Shown here in pieces: positions 43,140-51,898 of a stretch of 64,000 nt of DNA. The notes beneath the pieces are model-generated. The model was not told where the DNA came from. It ran no database searches and saw nothing but the letters and a program-made list of their open reading frames with translations. Within the stretch, counting starts at the first letter, position 1. The number at the start of each line of letters is the position of its first letter. A program made the position numbers and the translations under genes. This DNA is from an uncultured Methanomassiliicoccaceae archaeon. GTDB lineage: Archaea; Thermoplasmatota; Thermoplasmata; Methanomassiliicoccales; Methanomethylophilaceae. The stretch covers positions 83,598-147,597 of the forward strand of contig CAJJJM010000004.1 of assembly GCA_905187815.1 (NCBI GenBank), written 5' to 3'.

Positions 43140-43543
43140 TGTCATCCGTTGCAAGGGAGTGGAGGGAGGTACCCGGCAGGTACAACCTGAAGGGGACGAA
43201 GTGCACCAACTGCGGCACCATATACTTCCCCAGGCGCGACTTCTGCCCGAAGTGCCGCCGCGCCGGTATCGGCAAGATCGAGGAGTACGACATCTGCAGG
43301 ACCGGGGAGGTCTACACCTTCTCCATCGTCTACGACGCCCCCGCGATGTGCGACATGATCAAGCCGTACGCTGTCGTCATGGTCAAGACCGACGACGGCG
43401 TCATGATCGCCGGCCAGCTCGTCGACGCCGACCTGGAGAAGGTCGCCATCGGCATGAAGGTCAGGGCCGTCATGCGCAAGCTCGACACCGACGGCGACGC
43501 CGGAATCATCCGCTACGGCTACAAGTTCGTACCCGCGGAGTGA
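43139..43543 (+). CDS. DUF35 OB-fold zinc protein of the HMGS/thiolase complex
   Basis: The 134-residue protein has a zinc ribbon (CTNCGTIYFPRRDFCPKC, four cysteines) followed by an OB-fold (EVYTFSIVYDAPAM, YAVVMVKTDDGVMIAGQL). In methanogens DUF35 binds between thiolase and HMGS and its fold sits over the shared CoA channel. The ATG overlaps the thiolase stop. Confidence 0.93.
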   Translation: MSSVAREWREVPGRYNLKGTKCTNCGTIYFPRRDFCPKCRRAGIGKIEEYDICRTGEVYTFSIVYDAPAMCDMIKPYAVVMVKTDDGVMIAGQLVDADLEKVAIGMKVRAVMRKLDTDGDAGIIRYGYKFVPAE

Positions 43544-43555
43544 TCAAACTCAACA

Positions 43556-43590
43556 CCCGGGGCCATGCCCCGGGGAAACCTGTATTTTTT
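43556..43590 (+). terminator. Strong terminator of the mevalonate operon
   Basis: CCCGGGGC-CAT-GCCCCGGG followed by GAAACCTGTA and a run of six T at 43585-43590. Confidence 0.8.
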
Positions 43591-43759
43591 GCAATCACTC
43601 AGATTCCTACCTGGGATCGCAGATCCGAACCAGGCGGGTGAGGTTCACACATCATCCTCCTATGGACTGCTCTGAGCATTCTGATCCGGATGGTCGTCAT
43701 TCAATTGTTATAAAGTTATCGATAGTCATGATTAAATACCTGTCCGCACATACCCATCC
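43591..43759. other. Non-coding region with a hairpin and the promoter of the candidate ncRNA
   Basis: CCTGG (about 43617) and CCAGG (about 43637) enclose GATC-GCA-GATC, a nested hairpin. Downstream, ATTAAATA (43731-43738) is a good TATA box about 25 bases before the start of the hairpin series. No protein gene is visible. Confidence 0.5.
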
Positions 43760-43968
43760 GAAACAACCGGCTCTGCGGTAACAGAACCGGGCCCGCAAAC
43801 GGGCATAGTTTCTCCGTTCATCACTGAACGGAAATCTCGATATCGATCTTCAGTGTCTTGATCGATAAGGAGATGCGGACACTAGGTGTCCTCCGGAGGA
43901 TCATAAGTATCATGTGATCTCTCCCGCCGGTCGGGACTCCTAGGCCCGGCCGGCAAGACCCCTTTTTT
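43760..43968 (+). ncRNA. Candidate structured ncRNA, about 210 nt, unknown family
   Basis: The stretch has a TATA box (43731-43738) upstream and ends in a 10-bp hairpin (43926-43935 with 43945-43954, one G-T pair) followed by six T (43963-43968). In between lie successive stems: 43767-43775 with 43782-43790 (one mismatch), GCCCG-CAAA-CGGGC (43791-43804), TCCGTTCA-TCAC-TGAACGGA (43813-43832), TATCGATC with GATCGATA (43841-43848 and 43860-43867) and GGACAC-TAG-GTGTCC (43877-43891). No open frame fits. It is not RNase P, tRNA or a recognisable SRP RNA. Confidence 0.6.
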
Positions 43969-43987
43969 CCTGACGGTATTTGAACAG

Positions 43988-44060
43988 GATATCGTGCACG
44001 CACGTTGAATGAAAAGGCACCACATCTGGTGTTCGGACCACATGTGACGAGGCGTGCGAT
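43988..44060. other. Second self-complementary element, no assigned role
   Basis: GCACGC near 43996 can pair with GCGTGC near 44053, enclosing the hairpin CACCA-CATC-TGGTG. It is non-coding and lies between the candidate ncRNA and the sbcC terminator. Strand and function are unclear. Confidence 0.35.
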
Positions 44061-44072
44061 GATGAGAAAGAT

Positions 44073-44119
44073 CCTCCGCCGTAGCGGAGGAAAGGTTTGG
44101 GGCCGTCGGATTCGGCCCC
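44073..44119 (-). terminator. Two stem-loops after sbcC
   Basis: GGGGCCG (44099-44105) pairs with CGGCCCC (44113-44119), and CCTCCGC (44073-44079) pairs with GCGGAGG (44084-44090). They follow the sbcC stop on the minus strand. Confidence 0.55.
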
Positions 44120-44135
44120 GGGGTTGGAGATGCAC

Positions 44136-47100
44136 TCAGTCCACGGTCTCCTCCACGTAGCTTCCCTCCTTCCTCCTGGTGACCGTGATCTTCCTGTCGA
44201 TCCTCTCCTTCAGCAGGTCCACGTGTGAGATCACACCGACCATGACGTTGCCGTCCGTGAGCCTGTCAAGGACGTCCAGGGCCTGGTTGAGTGATTCCGA
44301 GTCCAGGGATCCGAATCCCTCGTCGATGAACAGCGCGTCCACCCTGCTGCCGCCGGCGACCATCTGGACGGTGTCCGACAGCCCGAGGGCCAGGGACAGG
44401 GCGGCCTTGAACGACTCCCCGCCCGAGAGGGACTGGACGGTCCTGACCTTCCCGGTGAAGTTGTCCAGGACGTTGATGTCCAACGCAGTCTGCGACCTCA
44501 GATCCGTGTCGTCCGTCCTCCTGCACAGCTCGAACCTGCCTCCCGACATGTCGGAGAGTCTCATGTTGGCCGCTTCGAGAACCCTCTCGAAGTACCTCGC
44601 CTGGACGAACTGCTCGAACTGCACCTTGACGGTGCCGGTGCGTCTGCCGTTGGCCAGTTCCGCCAGCTCCTTCAGGGCGTCCACCTCTCTGCCCCTCCTG
44701 TCCAGCTCGTCCCATCCCGTCCTCAGCGACTCCCAGATCGCCGAGTTGGACCTGAGCCTGTCGCTCGCCGCGAGGAGCTCGTCGTTGACGGAGTCCCTGG
44801 CGGCCACGCACTCGTCGACCGCCCTCTGGACTGCCTCCATGTCGGGACGCTCCCTTCCGTCCAGCTCCATCCCGAGCTCGGAGGATCTCAGGGCGCAGTG
44901 GTCCCTCTCCGAGATATATCCCTGGATCTCGCGGTTCAGTGCTTCTACATCGATGGAGGAGAGCCTGTGGAAGCCGTCCAGGTCCAGACCGAGCCCCTTG
45001 AGGAGGGAATCCAGCCTGGCGGCGGCCTCGTCCATCCTGGGGATGAGGTCCGAGATCTCCTTCTCGGCCCTGGCCGCGCGCTCCCTTCCGATCGCGAGGT
45101 CCCTCTCCGCTTCGGCCCTGCGGGAGTCTGCTTCCGTGACCATCGTCCTCAACTCCCCGATCCTCTGCTCGTTGTCCCTCACGGCTCCGAGCGCGGCCTC
45201 CTCAGAGGGATGCTCCAGACCCTCGGAGACAGTCGAGAGCTCCGCCTCCGCGGCGGCCCTGTCGCTTCTCAGCTCGAACAGCCTCCTGGTCGTCTCCTCG
45301 AGCGATCCCCTGATGCCTACGCGTCTGTGCTCCAGGAACTCCCTCCTCTCCCTGAGGCCGTGGAGCCCGTCGATAAGGGACCTCATCGTCTCGACCCTGC
45401 TGCCGAGCACGGTGAGCTCGTCGCCGATGTCGGCGATCCTGGAATCGAGCGCGTCCATGCATGCCGAGGCGTCCCCATCGGAACCGGACGCCTCCCTGAG
45501 CCTCGCCAGCCCGGTGTCGTACTCGGTGCGGCGGACGGCCAGCTCCTCGGCCGCCTTAGACCTGGCCAGCTCCTCCTTCTCCTTCCTCTTCCTGAGCCTG
45601 TTGATCGACTCCTGGTCTGGTACGCCCTCCGTTACGGCCGCCGGGGACGGGTGGTGGACCGAGCCGCAGACCGGGCACGGTTCCCCCTCCGAAAGACCGG
45701 ATGCGAGGATCCCGGCCTGGGACCTCAGGAACAGAGATTCCGCGGACTCGAGCTGGGCGGACAGGCTCCTCACCTGCGCATCGTGCATGGAGAACGAGTT
45801 CTCCAGGAGCTTCACCGACGATTCCTGCTGGAGGCACATGGATCCCCTGTCCCTCTCGGAGCGGAGCCTCATCGATTCGGAGCGCAGGGATTCGAGCCTC
45901 GCCGACTCGGATTCCAGCATCCCGTCGGCTCCAGCGGACGCCTCCAGCTTCGACACGACGTCCGTCAGCTCCTTGTCCAGCGTCCCGAGGTCGTTGGCGT
46001 AGCTCTGCTCCGAGGATTCCGTCTGCCCGATCTCCCTGTCGAGGGCATCAATCCTGTCGGAGAGCTCCCTGGCCCTTGCGTACCGGGGCAGGTTGTCCTT
46101 GAGGCGGGAGTTTGCGAACATGAGCTCCTCGATCGCGGATCTGGCCCCGTCGATCTCATCCGCTCCCGAATCCAAATCCTCCAGCGCCTTTCCAGACGAG
46201 GCGACCATCTGCTCGGCGGCTTCAAGCTCATCCTCAACGGTCTTCAGCCTGGCTCCGACGGAGCGCATCTCGGCCTCGGCCGAGGCGACGGGGGCGGAGC
46301 GGGAGATCATGTCGCGAGTGGACTCCTTGGATGCCATCTCCTCGGAGGCCGCCTCCAGCTCGGCCATCCTCCTCCTGACCGCCTCCAGCTCCGTGAACTT
46401 CGCCTCAATGCCGGCGGCCTCCGCCTTCCTCTCCACAGCGGCCATGTAGGCGCGGTCGGCATCCTCCTTTCTTCTGTTGAGCCCCTCCACCCTGGTGCGG
46501 TCGCCCTTGAGCGTCAGCTCGATTACCCTGGACTGCTCCTCCCTGGGCATCGACGACAGGTCGTCGGCCAGGTCCGTCCTGAACTGGGACATCCTCTCCT
46601 CGGCGTCCCTCGTGAGGTGACCGAAGCTCACCTCCTTCTCGCCGCTGAGACGTGCCAGCATCTCCTGGAGGTCCTTGTGGGCGTCCGTTCCGAACAGGTT
46701 CCTCAGGATCTCCATCCTCTTCTTGCTGTCCGTGTCCAGGAGCTTCATGAACTCCCCCTGTGCCAGCATGACTATCTGGCCCCACTGGGAGGCGTCCATG
46801 CCCAGGATGTCGACGATCCTCCTGGTCACCTCCTTGGGGTTCCTAGCCACGGTCTCCCCGTTCATGGACAGCTCCGCGGTGGGAGCGGTTCTCTTGCCCT
46901 CTCCGGAGCGTCCAACCCTCATATACGGGGGTTCGCGCACCACCTCGTACACCGTGCCGAGATGCTCGAACTCCAGGGACACCCTCGGCTTGGACGATGT
47001 GAGGTCGCTGTGCAGGGTGTCGGTCTTCCTCCTGGTTCCGCTGGTCTCCCCGTACAGCGCGTATGTCATCGCGTCGAAGATCATCGTCTTCCCGGACCCG

Positions 47101-47207
47101 GTGTTTCCGGTGATCAGGAACAGGCCCCCGCCCATCCTGGTGAAGTCCACGGTCGTCGGGGCGGCGTACGGGCCGAAGGCCTCCATCCTGAGCCTCAGCG
47201 GCTTCAT
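44136..47207 (-). CDS. sbcC: SbcC-type (Rad50-like) ATPase of the SbcCD nuclease
   Basis: The 1023-residue SMC-like protein has an N-terminal Walker A TGNTGSGKT, long coiled coils (about 175-860), a zinc hook GEPCPVCGSVHHP near 500, and a C-terminal signature LSGGESFKAALSLALGL followed by Walker B LFIDEGFGSLD. The hook sequence and the order of segments follow bacterial SbcC more than archaeal Rad50. It overlaps sbcD by 4 bases. The complex processes DNA ends and hairpins. Confidence 0.93.
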   Translation of the reverse strand: MKPLRLRMEAFGPYAAPTTVDFTRMGGGLFLITGNTGSGKTMIFDAMTYALYGETSGTRRKTDTLHSDLTSSKPRVSLEFEHLGTVYEVVREPPYMRVGRSGEGKRTAPTAELSMNGETVARNPKEVTRRIVDILGMDASQWGQIVMLAQGEFMKLLDTDSKKRMEILRNLFGTDAHKDLQEMLARLSGEKEVSFGHLTRDAEERMSQFRTDLADDLSSMPREEQSRVIELTLKGDRTRVEGLNRRKEDADRAYMAAVERKAEAAGIEAKFTELEAVRRRMAELEAASEEMASKESTRDMISRSAPVASAEAEMRSVGARLKTVEDELEAAEQMVASSGKALEDLDSGADEIDGARSAIEELMFANSRLKDNLPRYARARELSDRIDALDREIGQTESSEQSYANDLGTLDKELTDVVSKLEASAGADGMLESESARLESLRSESMRLRSERDRGSMCLQQESSVKLLENSFSMHDAQVRSLSAQLESAESLFLRSQAGILASGLSEGEPCPVCGSVHHPSPAAVTEGVPDQESINRLRKRKEKEELARSKAAEELAVRRTEYDTGLARLREASGSDGDASACMDALDSRIADIGDELTVLGSRVETMRSLIDGLHGLRERREFLEHRRVGIRGSLEETTRRLFELRSDRAAAEAELSTVSEGLEHPSEEAALGAVRDNEQRIGELRTMVTEADSRRAEAERDLAIGRERAARAEKEISDLIPRMDEAAARLDSLLKGLGLDLDGFHRLSSIDVEALNREIQGYISERDHCALRSSELGMELDGRERPDMEAVQRAVDECVAARDSVNDELLAASDRLRSNSAIWESLRTGWDELDRRGREVDALKELAELANGRRTGTVKVQFEQFVQARYFERVLEAANMRLSDMSGGRFELCRRTDDTDLRSQTALDINVLDNFTGKVRTVQSLSGGESFKAALSLALGLSDTVQMVAGGSRVDALFIDEGFGSLDSESLNQALDVLDRLTDGNVMVGVISHVDLLKERIDRKITVTRRKEGSYVEETVD

Positions 47208-48346
47208 TCGGAATCACCTCCTGTCTCGATGCATTCCCTGAGTATCTCCGTCTGATACTCGGACAGGTCCCTGCCCGTCATCGACCTGTAGAATTCCGAG
47301 AACAGCTCCATTTGCCCCATGTTCCCCAGCGGGTCCTGGTGTTCCGTGCCGAACGTTCCGGGTCTGGCCTCCGCCCTCCTGACGGAGACGTTCATGGTCA
47401 TGGGGTACACCTTGTAGAACTCGGAGAGCGCCTGTCCCGGGTGCTCGGAGAGCTCGGCGATGATGTAGTCGTCGCGGCCCTCCGCGTCATCGAGGCCGGC
47501 CCTGATCAGGTCCTCCACCCGCCCCTTTATGACCCTCAGCTCCCTCTTCGGGACCAGCGGGACGGTCTCGACATGGACGTCGCCCTTGTCGCGGATGTCG
47601 GCCAGGACCATCCCCTTGGGGGTGTGGGCCTCGGATGCGGAGTACTTCAGGGGCGACCCGGAGTACCTGACAGTGGGCCTCGACACCTGCTGGGGGATGT
47701 GGAGATGTCCCAGCGCGACGTAGTCGAACGGGTCCAGGACGGAGACGGGGACGCATTCGATCCCTCCGACCTCGGGCCTCTGGTCCTCAGACTCGGATGT
47801 CAGTGGCATGGATGAGCCGGCGAAGAACTGATGGGCAACCAGGACGTTCCTGTCTCCATCGTCTATCCCGGACGCGGTCATCACCGCATCCATGGCCTCT
47901 CCGTACCCGTGGACATCGACGTCGAGGCGGGAACGGACCTCGGAGACCTTGAAATAAGGGAGCATGTGGATGTTCAGCTTCCCGTAATCGTCCTCGACGA
48001 CGTATCTGTCCGTCCTACCGGAGAACTCTCCCGATATGTGGACCCCGTTCCTGCCGAGTATCGGGCCGCAGAACGACAGCCTCGCCCCGGAGTCATGATT
48101 CCCGGATATTATATAGACATCGCAATCCCTATCGGTCACCCTTTCCAGGAAATCACTGAACAACGTCACAGCGTCCTCGACGGGGACCGCTCTGTCATAC
48201 ACGTCACCGGCGACTATCAGGGCATCGGGACGATGCTCATCCACGGCATCGACCATCCTATCCAATATGAATTCCTGATCATCGAGCATCGAATATCCGT
48301 GTACGCGCTTCCCAAGATGCAAATCCGAAGTATGTAATACCTTCAT
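47204..48346 (-). CDS. sbcD: SbcD-type (Mre11-like) nuclease of SbcCD
   Basis: The 380-residue calcineurin-like phosphoesterase has HTSDLHLGK, AGDVYDRA, SGNHDSGAR and YVALGHLH, the metal-binding motifs of the Mre11/SbcD family. The C-terminal MELFSEFYRSMTGRDLSEYQ matches bacterial SbcD, including the helix that binds SbcC. The ATG at 48346 was chosen because GGTGAT precedes it; another ATG at 48358 has none. SbcC follows with a 4-base overlap. Confidence 0.92.
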   Translation of the reverse strand: MKVLHTSDLHLGKRVHGYSMLDDQEFILDRMVDAVDEHRPDALIVAGDVYDRAVPVEDAVTLFSDFLERVTDRDCDVYIISGNHDSGARLSFCGPILGRNGVHISGEFSGRTDRYVVEDDYGKLNIHMLPYFKVSEVRSRLDVDVHGYGEAMDAVMTASGIDDGDRNVLVAHQFFAGSSMPLTSESEDQRPEVGGIECVPVSVLDPFDYVALGHLHIPQQVSRPTVRYSGSPLKYSASEAHTPKGMVLADIRDKGDVHVETVPLVPKRELRVIKGRVEDLIRAGLDDAEGRDDYIIAELSEHPGQALSEFYKVYPMTMNVSVRRAEARPGTFGTEHQDPLGNMGQMELFSEFYRSMTGRDLSEYQTEILRECIETGGDSE

Positions 48347-48489
48347 TTCAATCACCATCTTATTTTTGTAGACCGCTTTTTCGGCCCACTGTCCATAGGT
48401 ATGCGATGTTCCGTATTTAACTTTTACAATTTTTGTAAAATTGACGGGAACTGTAAATGTATTTATCGGGCAGTGTCAATGGGAAGGAC

Positions 48490-48999
48490 ATGGACCAGGG
48501 TGGAGGAAGGCCAATCCAGAGCGTCGTCAAGGAGGTGTGCTCCATCTCCTATGTGTCGGAGAAGCTGCAGGTGTCCCGCCCCTCCCTCTACAAGTACATG
48601 GAGCTGTACGATGCGGGGGAGATGTCCAAGATACCTGACAGGGTCCTGGCGTTCTTCAGGTTCCTGACGTCGTCCAAGCGCTCCGAGGACGACACGATAC
48701 TGTACTTCATAAACGAGGGATCCCGGAGGCCCGGGCCCTCAGAGGTCCGTTCCGAGTGCCTGACCGGCGGAGGCAGGGCTATGATAACGTTCCCGGGGAT
48801 AGAGGACCCCACCGACGTCGTCGTGGAGGTGCTCATGCGTGGGGATTCCGGATTCTCCCTGCTCGGGGAGTACAGGCCCGAGCCCGGGATGAGGTTCGTG
48901 ACGATCGGGAACCTGGTGCCGGACCACACGTTCTATTACAGGATAAGGACGTCAGACGGGGTCCAGGGTGAGCCCAGGGCGTTCTCCGTCGAAAGGTGA
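48490..48999 (+). CDS. Hypothetical protein with N-terminal HTH and FN3-like C-terminus
   Basis: The protein is about 169 residues from the ATG at 48490. The N-terminal SYVSEKLQVSRPSLYKYMELYD looks like a small HTH. The C-terminal third (about 95-169), with VVVEVLMRGDSGF, VTIGNLVPDHTFYYRIRTSDG, resembles a fibronectin III or Ig-like sandwich. I do not recognise a family. GTATTTAT upstream is a plausible TATA box that argues for this start over the longer frame. Confidence 0.65.
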   Translation: MDQGGGRPIQSVVKEVCSISYVSEKLQVSRPSLYKYMELYDAGEMSKIPDRVLAFFRFLTSSKRSEDDTILYFINEGSRRPGPSEVRSECLTGGGRAMITFPGIEDPTDVVVEVLMRGDSGFSLLGEYRPEPGMRFVTIGNLVPDHTFYYRIRTSDGVQGEPRAFSVER

Positions 49000-49027
49000 G
49001 GCCGCCGGATGCGGACCTCGGTTGTGC

Positions 49028-49486
49028 TCACACCTTGAGCAGCTCGACCATGGCGACCTTCTCCACGGCCTGCTCCTCGGGGGACAGGAAGCAGCTCCTG
49101 AGGCCGAGCCTCTCCGCCTTCCACTCGGTGACGTCCACGAGCGAGTCGTCCCTGGTCATGCCGATCTCGTCAAGCCTGGGATCGTCGACGTCCATGAGGA
49201 TCGCGACGTACTCGTCCCTCCCCTCCTTGGGCTTCATCTTCGCCATGGCCTTCCCGATCTGCCTCTCCCAGGCGCAGTAGAGGATGATCTCCGTAGGCAG
49301 CGTCTTGGACCTGTTGGTCCCCTCTTCGAAAGCCCTCTCGGCGTGCATCGCCGCGGACATCGCGTGCCTCTTGCCGGCGACCATGTCCGGATCCAGGAGG
49401 ACTACGTCCCCTCCCATGGATGTGAAATGGGACACTATGGTCTCGAAGCTCGCAGGTCCTCTCAGGCCGATGACGTCGAATCTCAT
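49028..49486 (-). CDS. KEOPS complex subunit Cgi121
   Basis: The 152-residue protein begins MRFDVIGLRGPASFETI and has the Cgi121 pattern: VAGKRHAMSAAMHAERAFEEGTNRSKTLPTEIILYCAWERQI, then a small beta-rich end. Cgi121 supports the Kae1-Bud32 complex in making the t6A base of tRNA. A TTATAT box about 25 bases upstream of the ATG implies a leaderless message. Confidence 0.85.
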   Translation of the reverse strand: MRFDVIGLRGPASFETIVSHFTSMGGDVVLLDPDMVAGKRHAMSAAMHAERAFEEGTNRSKTLPTEIILYCAWERQIGKAMAKMKPKEGRDEYVAILMDVDDPRLDEIGMTRDDSLVDVTEWKAERLGLRSCFLSPEEQAVEKVAMVELLKV

Positions 49487-49741
49487 ACATCCCGCACCGG
49501 GTCCCGGATATAACGCGTTTACGTTGGTCGCGGATCGTGCCGGGACAGCGTCCGCCGAGGCGCCGGCCCCCTCGATCCGGTTCCGGGGCGACCGACCCTT
49601 ATTCGGCGTCCTCGGACGACAATCGTCGCGGTGTACGATATCTATGTCGACATTTGACTGCAATATGCATCGTTTATTGCATCCCGTCACTACTATTATA
49701 TCGCACGGGAGGGTACGCCTCTGCAGGAACGCGTGAGTGAA

Positions 49742-50674
49742 ATGGCCGACGAATGGATTAGGATAGCAGCGCCTGCGACGACATCCAACATCGGAGCCGG
49801 TTTCGACGTATTCGGACTGGCCCTGAAGGATCCCTACGACATAATCGAGGGTAGGAAGATCGAGTCCGGAATCGTGATCTCCGAGGTCACCGGACCCGGA
49901 TCCGAGGGCATCCCCACAGATCCCGAGCAGAACTCCGTGAGCATCGCCGCCATGGAGGTCCTCAGGAGATGCGACGCCGACTTCGGCATCGAGATCAAGA
50001 TCAAGAAGGGCATCAGGCCCTGCAGCGGCATCGGCTCATCCGGTGCATCCGCCGCCGGAGGGGCGTTCCTCGCCCACATCCTGTGCGGCGAGAAGCTGAG
50101 TCCCCAGGAGGTCGTGCTGTGCGCGGCCCATGCCGAGGATGTGACGTCCGGAGGATTCCACGCAGACAACGTCGCTCCCTGTGTGCTCGGCGGCTTCACT
50201 GTCATCCGCTCCTACGAGCCCTTCGAGGTCATCTCCATCAAGCCCCCGGAGAACCTGGGGATCGTCGTCGCCATGCCCGACGTCATGGTGCCGACGAGGG
50301 AATCCAGGATGGTCCTGCCGCACGAGGTCCCCGTCAAGGACATGGTGTTCCACCTCGGCAACGCCGCGTGCATGGTCTACGGCATGCAGACCGGCGACCT
50401 CGGACTGATCGGCAGGTCCGTCAAGGATGCCGTGTTCGAGCCCGCGAGGACCAAGCTGGTCCCGTACCTGAAGAAGGCGGAGGCCGCCGCCATGTCCCAT
50501 GGCGCCGTGGCGTCCTTCCTCGGAGGCTCCGGACCCTGCATCATCTCATTCTACGACAAGAGCTCCCATCAGGGCGAGGCCATCGCCGAGAGCATCGTCG
50601 CACTCTACGCCGAGAACGATATGAAATGCGATACCTGGATCACGGAGCCTGGCTCCGGTTGCAGGAGGATTTGA
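49742..50674 (+). CDS. thrB: Homoserine kinase ThrB
   Basis: The 310-residue GHMP kinase starts MADEWIRIAAPATTSNIGAGFD and has the ATP loop RPCSGIGSSGASAAGGAF and a C-terminal FLGGSGPCIISF. It phosphorylates homoserine for threonine synthesis. thrC starts 1 base after its stop. A GTG at 49733 is an alternative start. Confidence 0.94.
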   Translation: MADEWIRIAAPATTSNIGAGFDVFGLALKDPYDIIEGRKIESGIVISEVTGPGSEGIPTDPEQNSVSIAAMEVLRRCDADFGIEIKIKKGIRPCSGIGSSGASAAGGAFLAHILCGEKLSPQEVVLCAAHAEDVTSGGFHADNVAPCVLGGFTVIRSYEPFEVISIKPPENLGIVVAMPDVMVPTRESRMVLPHEVPVKDMVFHLGNAACMVYGMQTGDLGLIGRSVKDAVFEPARTKLVPYLKKAEAAAMSHGAVASFLGGSGPCIISFYDKSSHQGEAIAESIVALYAENDMKCDTWITEPGSGCRRI

Positions 50675-50675
50675 A

Positions 50676-51893
50676 ATGGCAGCACACAAGGTAGTCTGCT
50701 GGGACTGCGGCGCGGAGGTCGACGACCCCTTCGTCAACATCTGTCCCAGGTGCGGCGGTCTTCTGACCGTCAAGATGGATCTGGAACCGGTCAAGGAGAT
50801 GAAGCCCGAGGATCTCCGCAAGGAGCCCATCGGGGTCTGGAGGTACGCCCCGTTCATGCCCGTCGACCCGGCGCACAAGGTCTCCATCCAGGAGGGCGGC
50901 ACCCCGCTGTACCCCACGAAGGCCCTGGGAGCCGAGATCGGCGTCGAGAACACCTTCGTCAAGTTCGAGGGTCTGAACCCCACCGGGTCCTTCAAGGACA
51001 GGGGCATGACCGTCGGAGTCTCCCACGCCAAGGAGCTGGGGGCCAAGGTGGTCGGCTGCGCCTCCACCGGGAACACCTCCGCCGCTCTGGCAGCCTACGC
51101 CGCCAAGGCAGGCATGAAGTGCGCCGTCTTCCTCCCTTCCGGCAAGGTCGCCATGGGCAAGCTGGCACAGGCGCTCTTCTTCGGAGCCAAGGTCCTGTCC
51201 ATCGACGGGAACTTCGACGACGCTCTCGCGCTCGCAAGGAAGATGGCCGACGAGAGGAAGCTCTACCTTCTGAACAGCATCAACCCCTACAGGCCCGAGG
51301 GCCAGAAGTCCGTCCTCTTCGAGATCGTGGACCAGCTCAGATACGATGTGCCGGACAGGATCATCCTCCCGGTCGGGAACGCCGCCAACATCTGGGCCGT
51401 GTACAAGGCTGTAACCGAGCTCCAGGAGGTCGGATGGATCGACAAGGTCCCCATGCTCACGGGAATCCAGGCGGAGGGCGCGTCCCCCGTAGCCCGCGCG
51501 TTCAAGCAGCACGCAGAGGACTTCATCCCCGAGGAGAACCCCGAGACCGTCGCCACCGCCATCAGGATCGGGAACCCCGTCAGCGGCAGGAAGGCCCTGA
51601 AGGCCATCTACTCCACCGGCGGATACTCCACCACCGTCACCGACGAGGAGATCATCAGCGCCCAGCAGCTCCTCGGAAGGAGGGAGGGGGTCTGCGTCGA
51701 GCCCGCATCCGCGGCATCCGTCGCCGGACTCAGGAAGCTCCGTCAGGAGGGAATCGTCGACAGGGACGAGAGGGTCGTGTGCATCTGCACCGGTAACGGC
51801 CTGAAGGACCCCGACACGATCATCAACAACTGCGCCCCTCCGATAAAGTGCGGCAACTCCGTCGCCGACGTCGAGAGGATCCTCTCCGAGTGA
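50676..51893 (+). CDS. thrC: Threonine synthase ThrC
   Basis: The 405-residue enzyme has an N-terminal zinc ribbon (CWDCG, CPRCGG) and a PLP domain with the lysine in NPTGSFKDRGM, ASTGNTSAAL, and the glycine-rich PLP phosphate loop PVGNAAN. It converts phosphohomoserine to threonine and is cotranscribed with thrB. The gene ends 5 bases from the convergent Hel308 gene, with GAGTG-AGA-CACTC covering the thrC TGA and reaching the first bases of the hel308 stop. Confidence 0.94.
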   Translation: MAAHKVVCWDCGAEVDDPFVNICPRCGGLLTVKMDLEPVKEMKPEDLRKEPIGVWRYAPFMPVDPAHKVSIQEGGTPLYPTKALGAEIGVENTFVKFEGLNPTGSFKDRGMTVGVSHAKELGAKVVGCASTGNTSAALAAYAAKAGMKCAVFLPSGKVAMGKLAQALFFGAKVLSIDGNFDDALALARKMADERKLYLLNSINPYRPEGQKSVLFEIVDQLRYDVPDRIILPVGNAANIWAVYKAVTELQEVGWIDKVPMLTGIQAEGASPVARAFKQHAEDFIPEENPETVATAIRIGNPVSGRKALKAIYSTGGYSTTVTDEEIISAQQLLGRREGVCVEPASAASVAGLRKLRQEGIVDRDERVVCICTGNGLKDPDTIINNCAPPIKCGNSVADVERILSE

Positions 51894-51898
51894 GACAC

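Noticed and set aside
43988..44060. A possible tRNA, because of a 6-bp closing stem and about 70-base length
   Set aside because: There is no canonical anticodon arm or T arm (the GTTCGG loop is in the wrong place) and no CCA.
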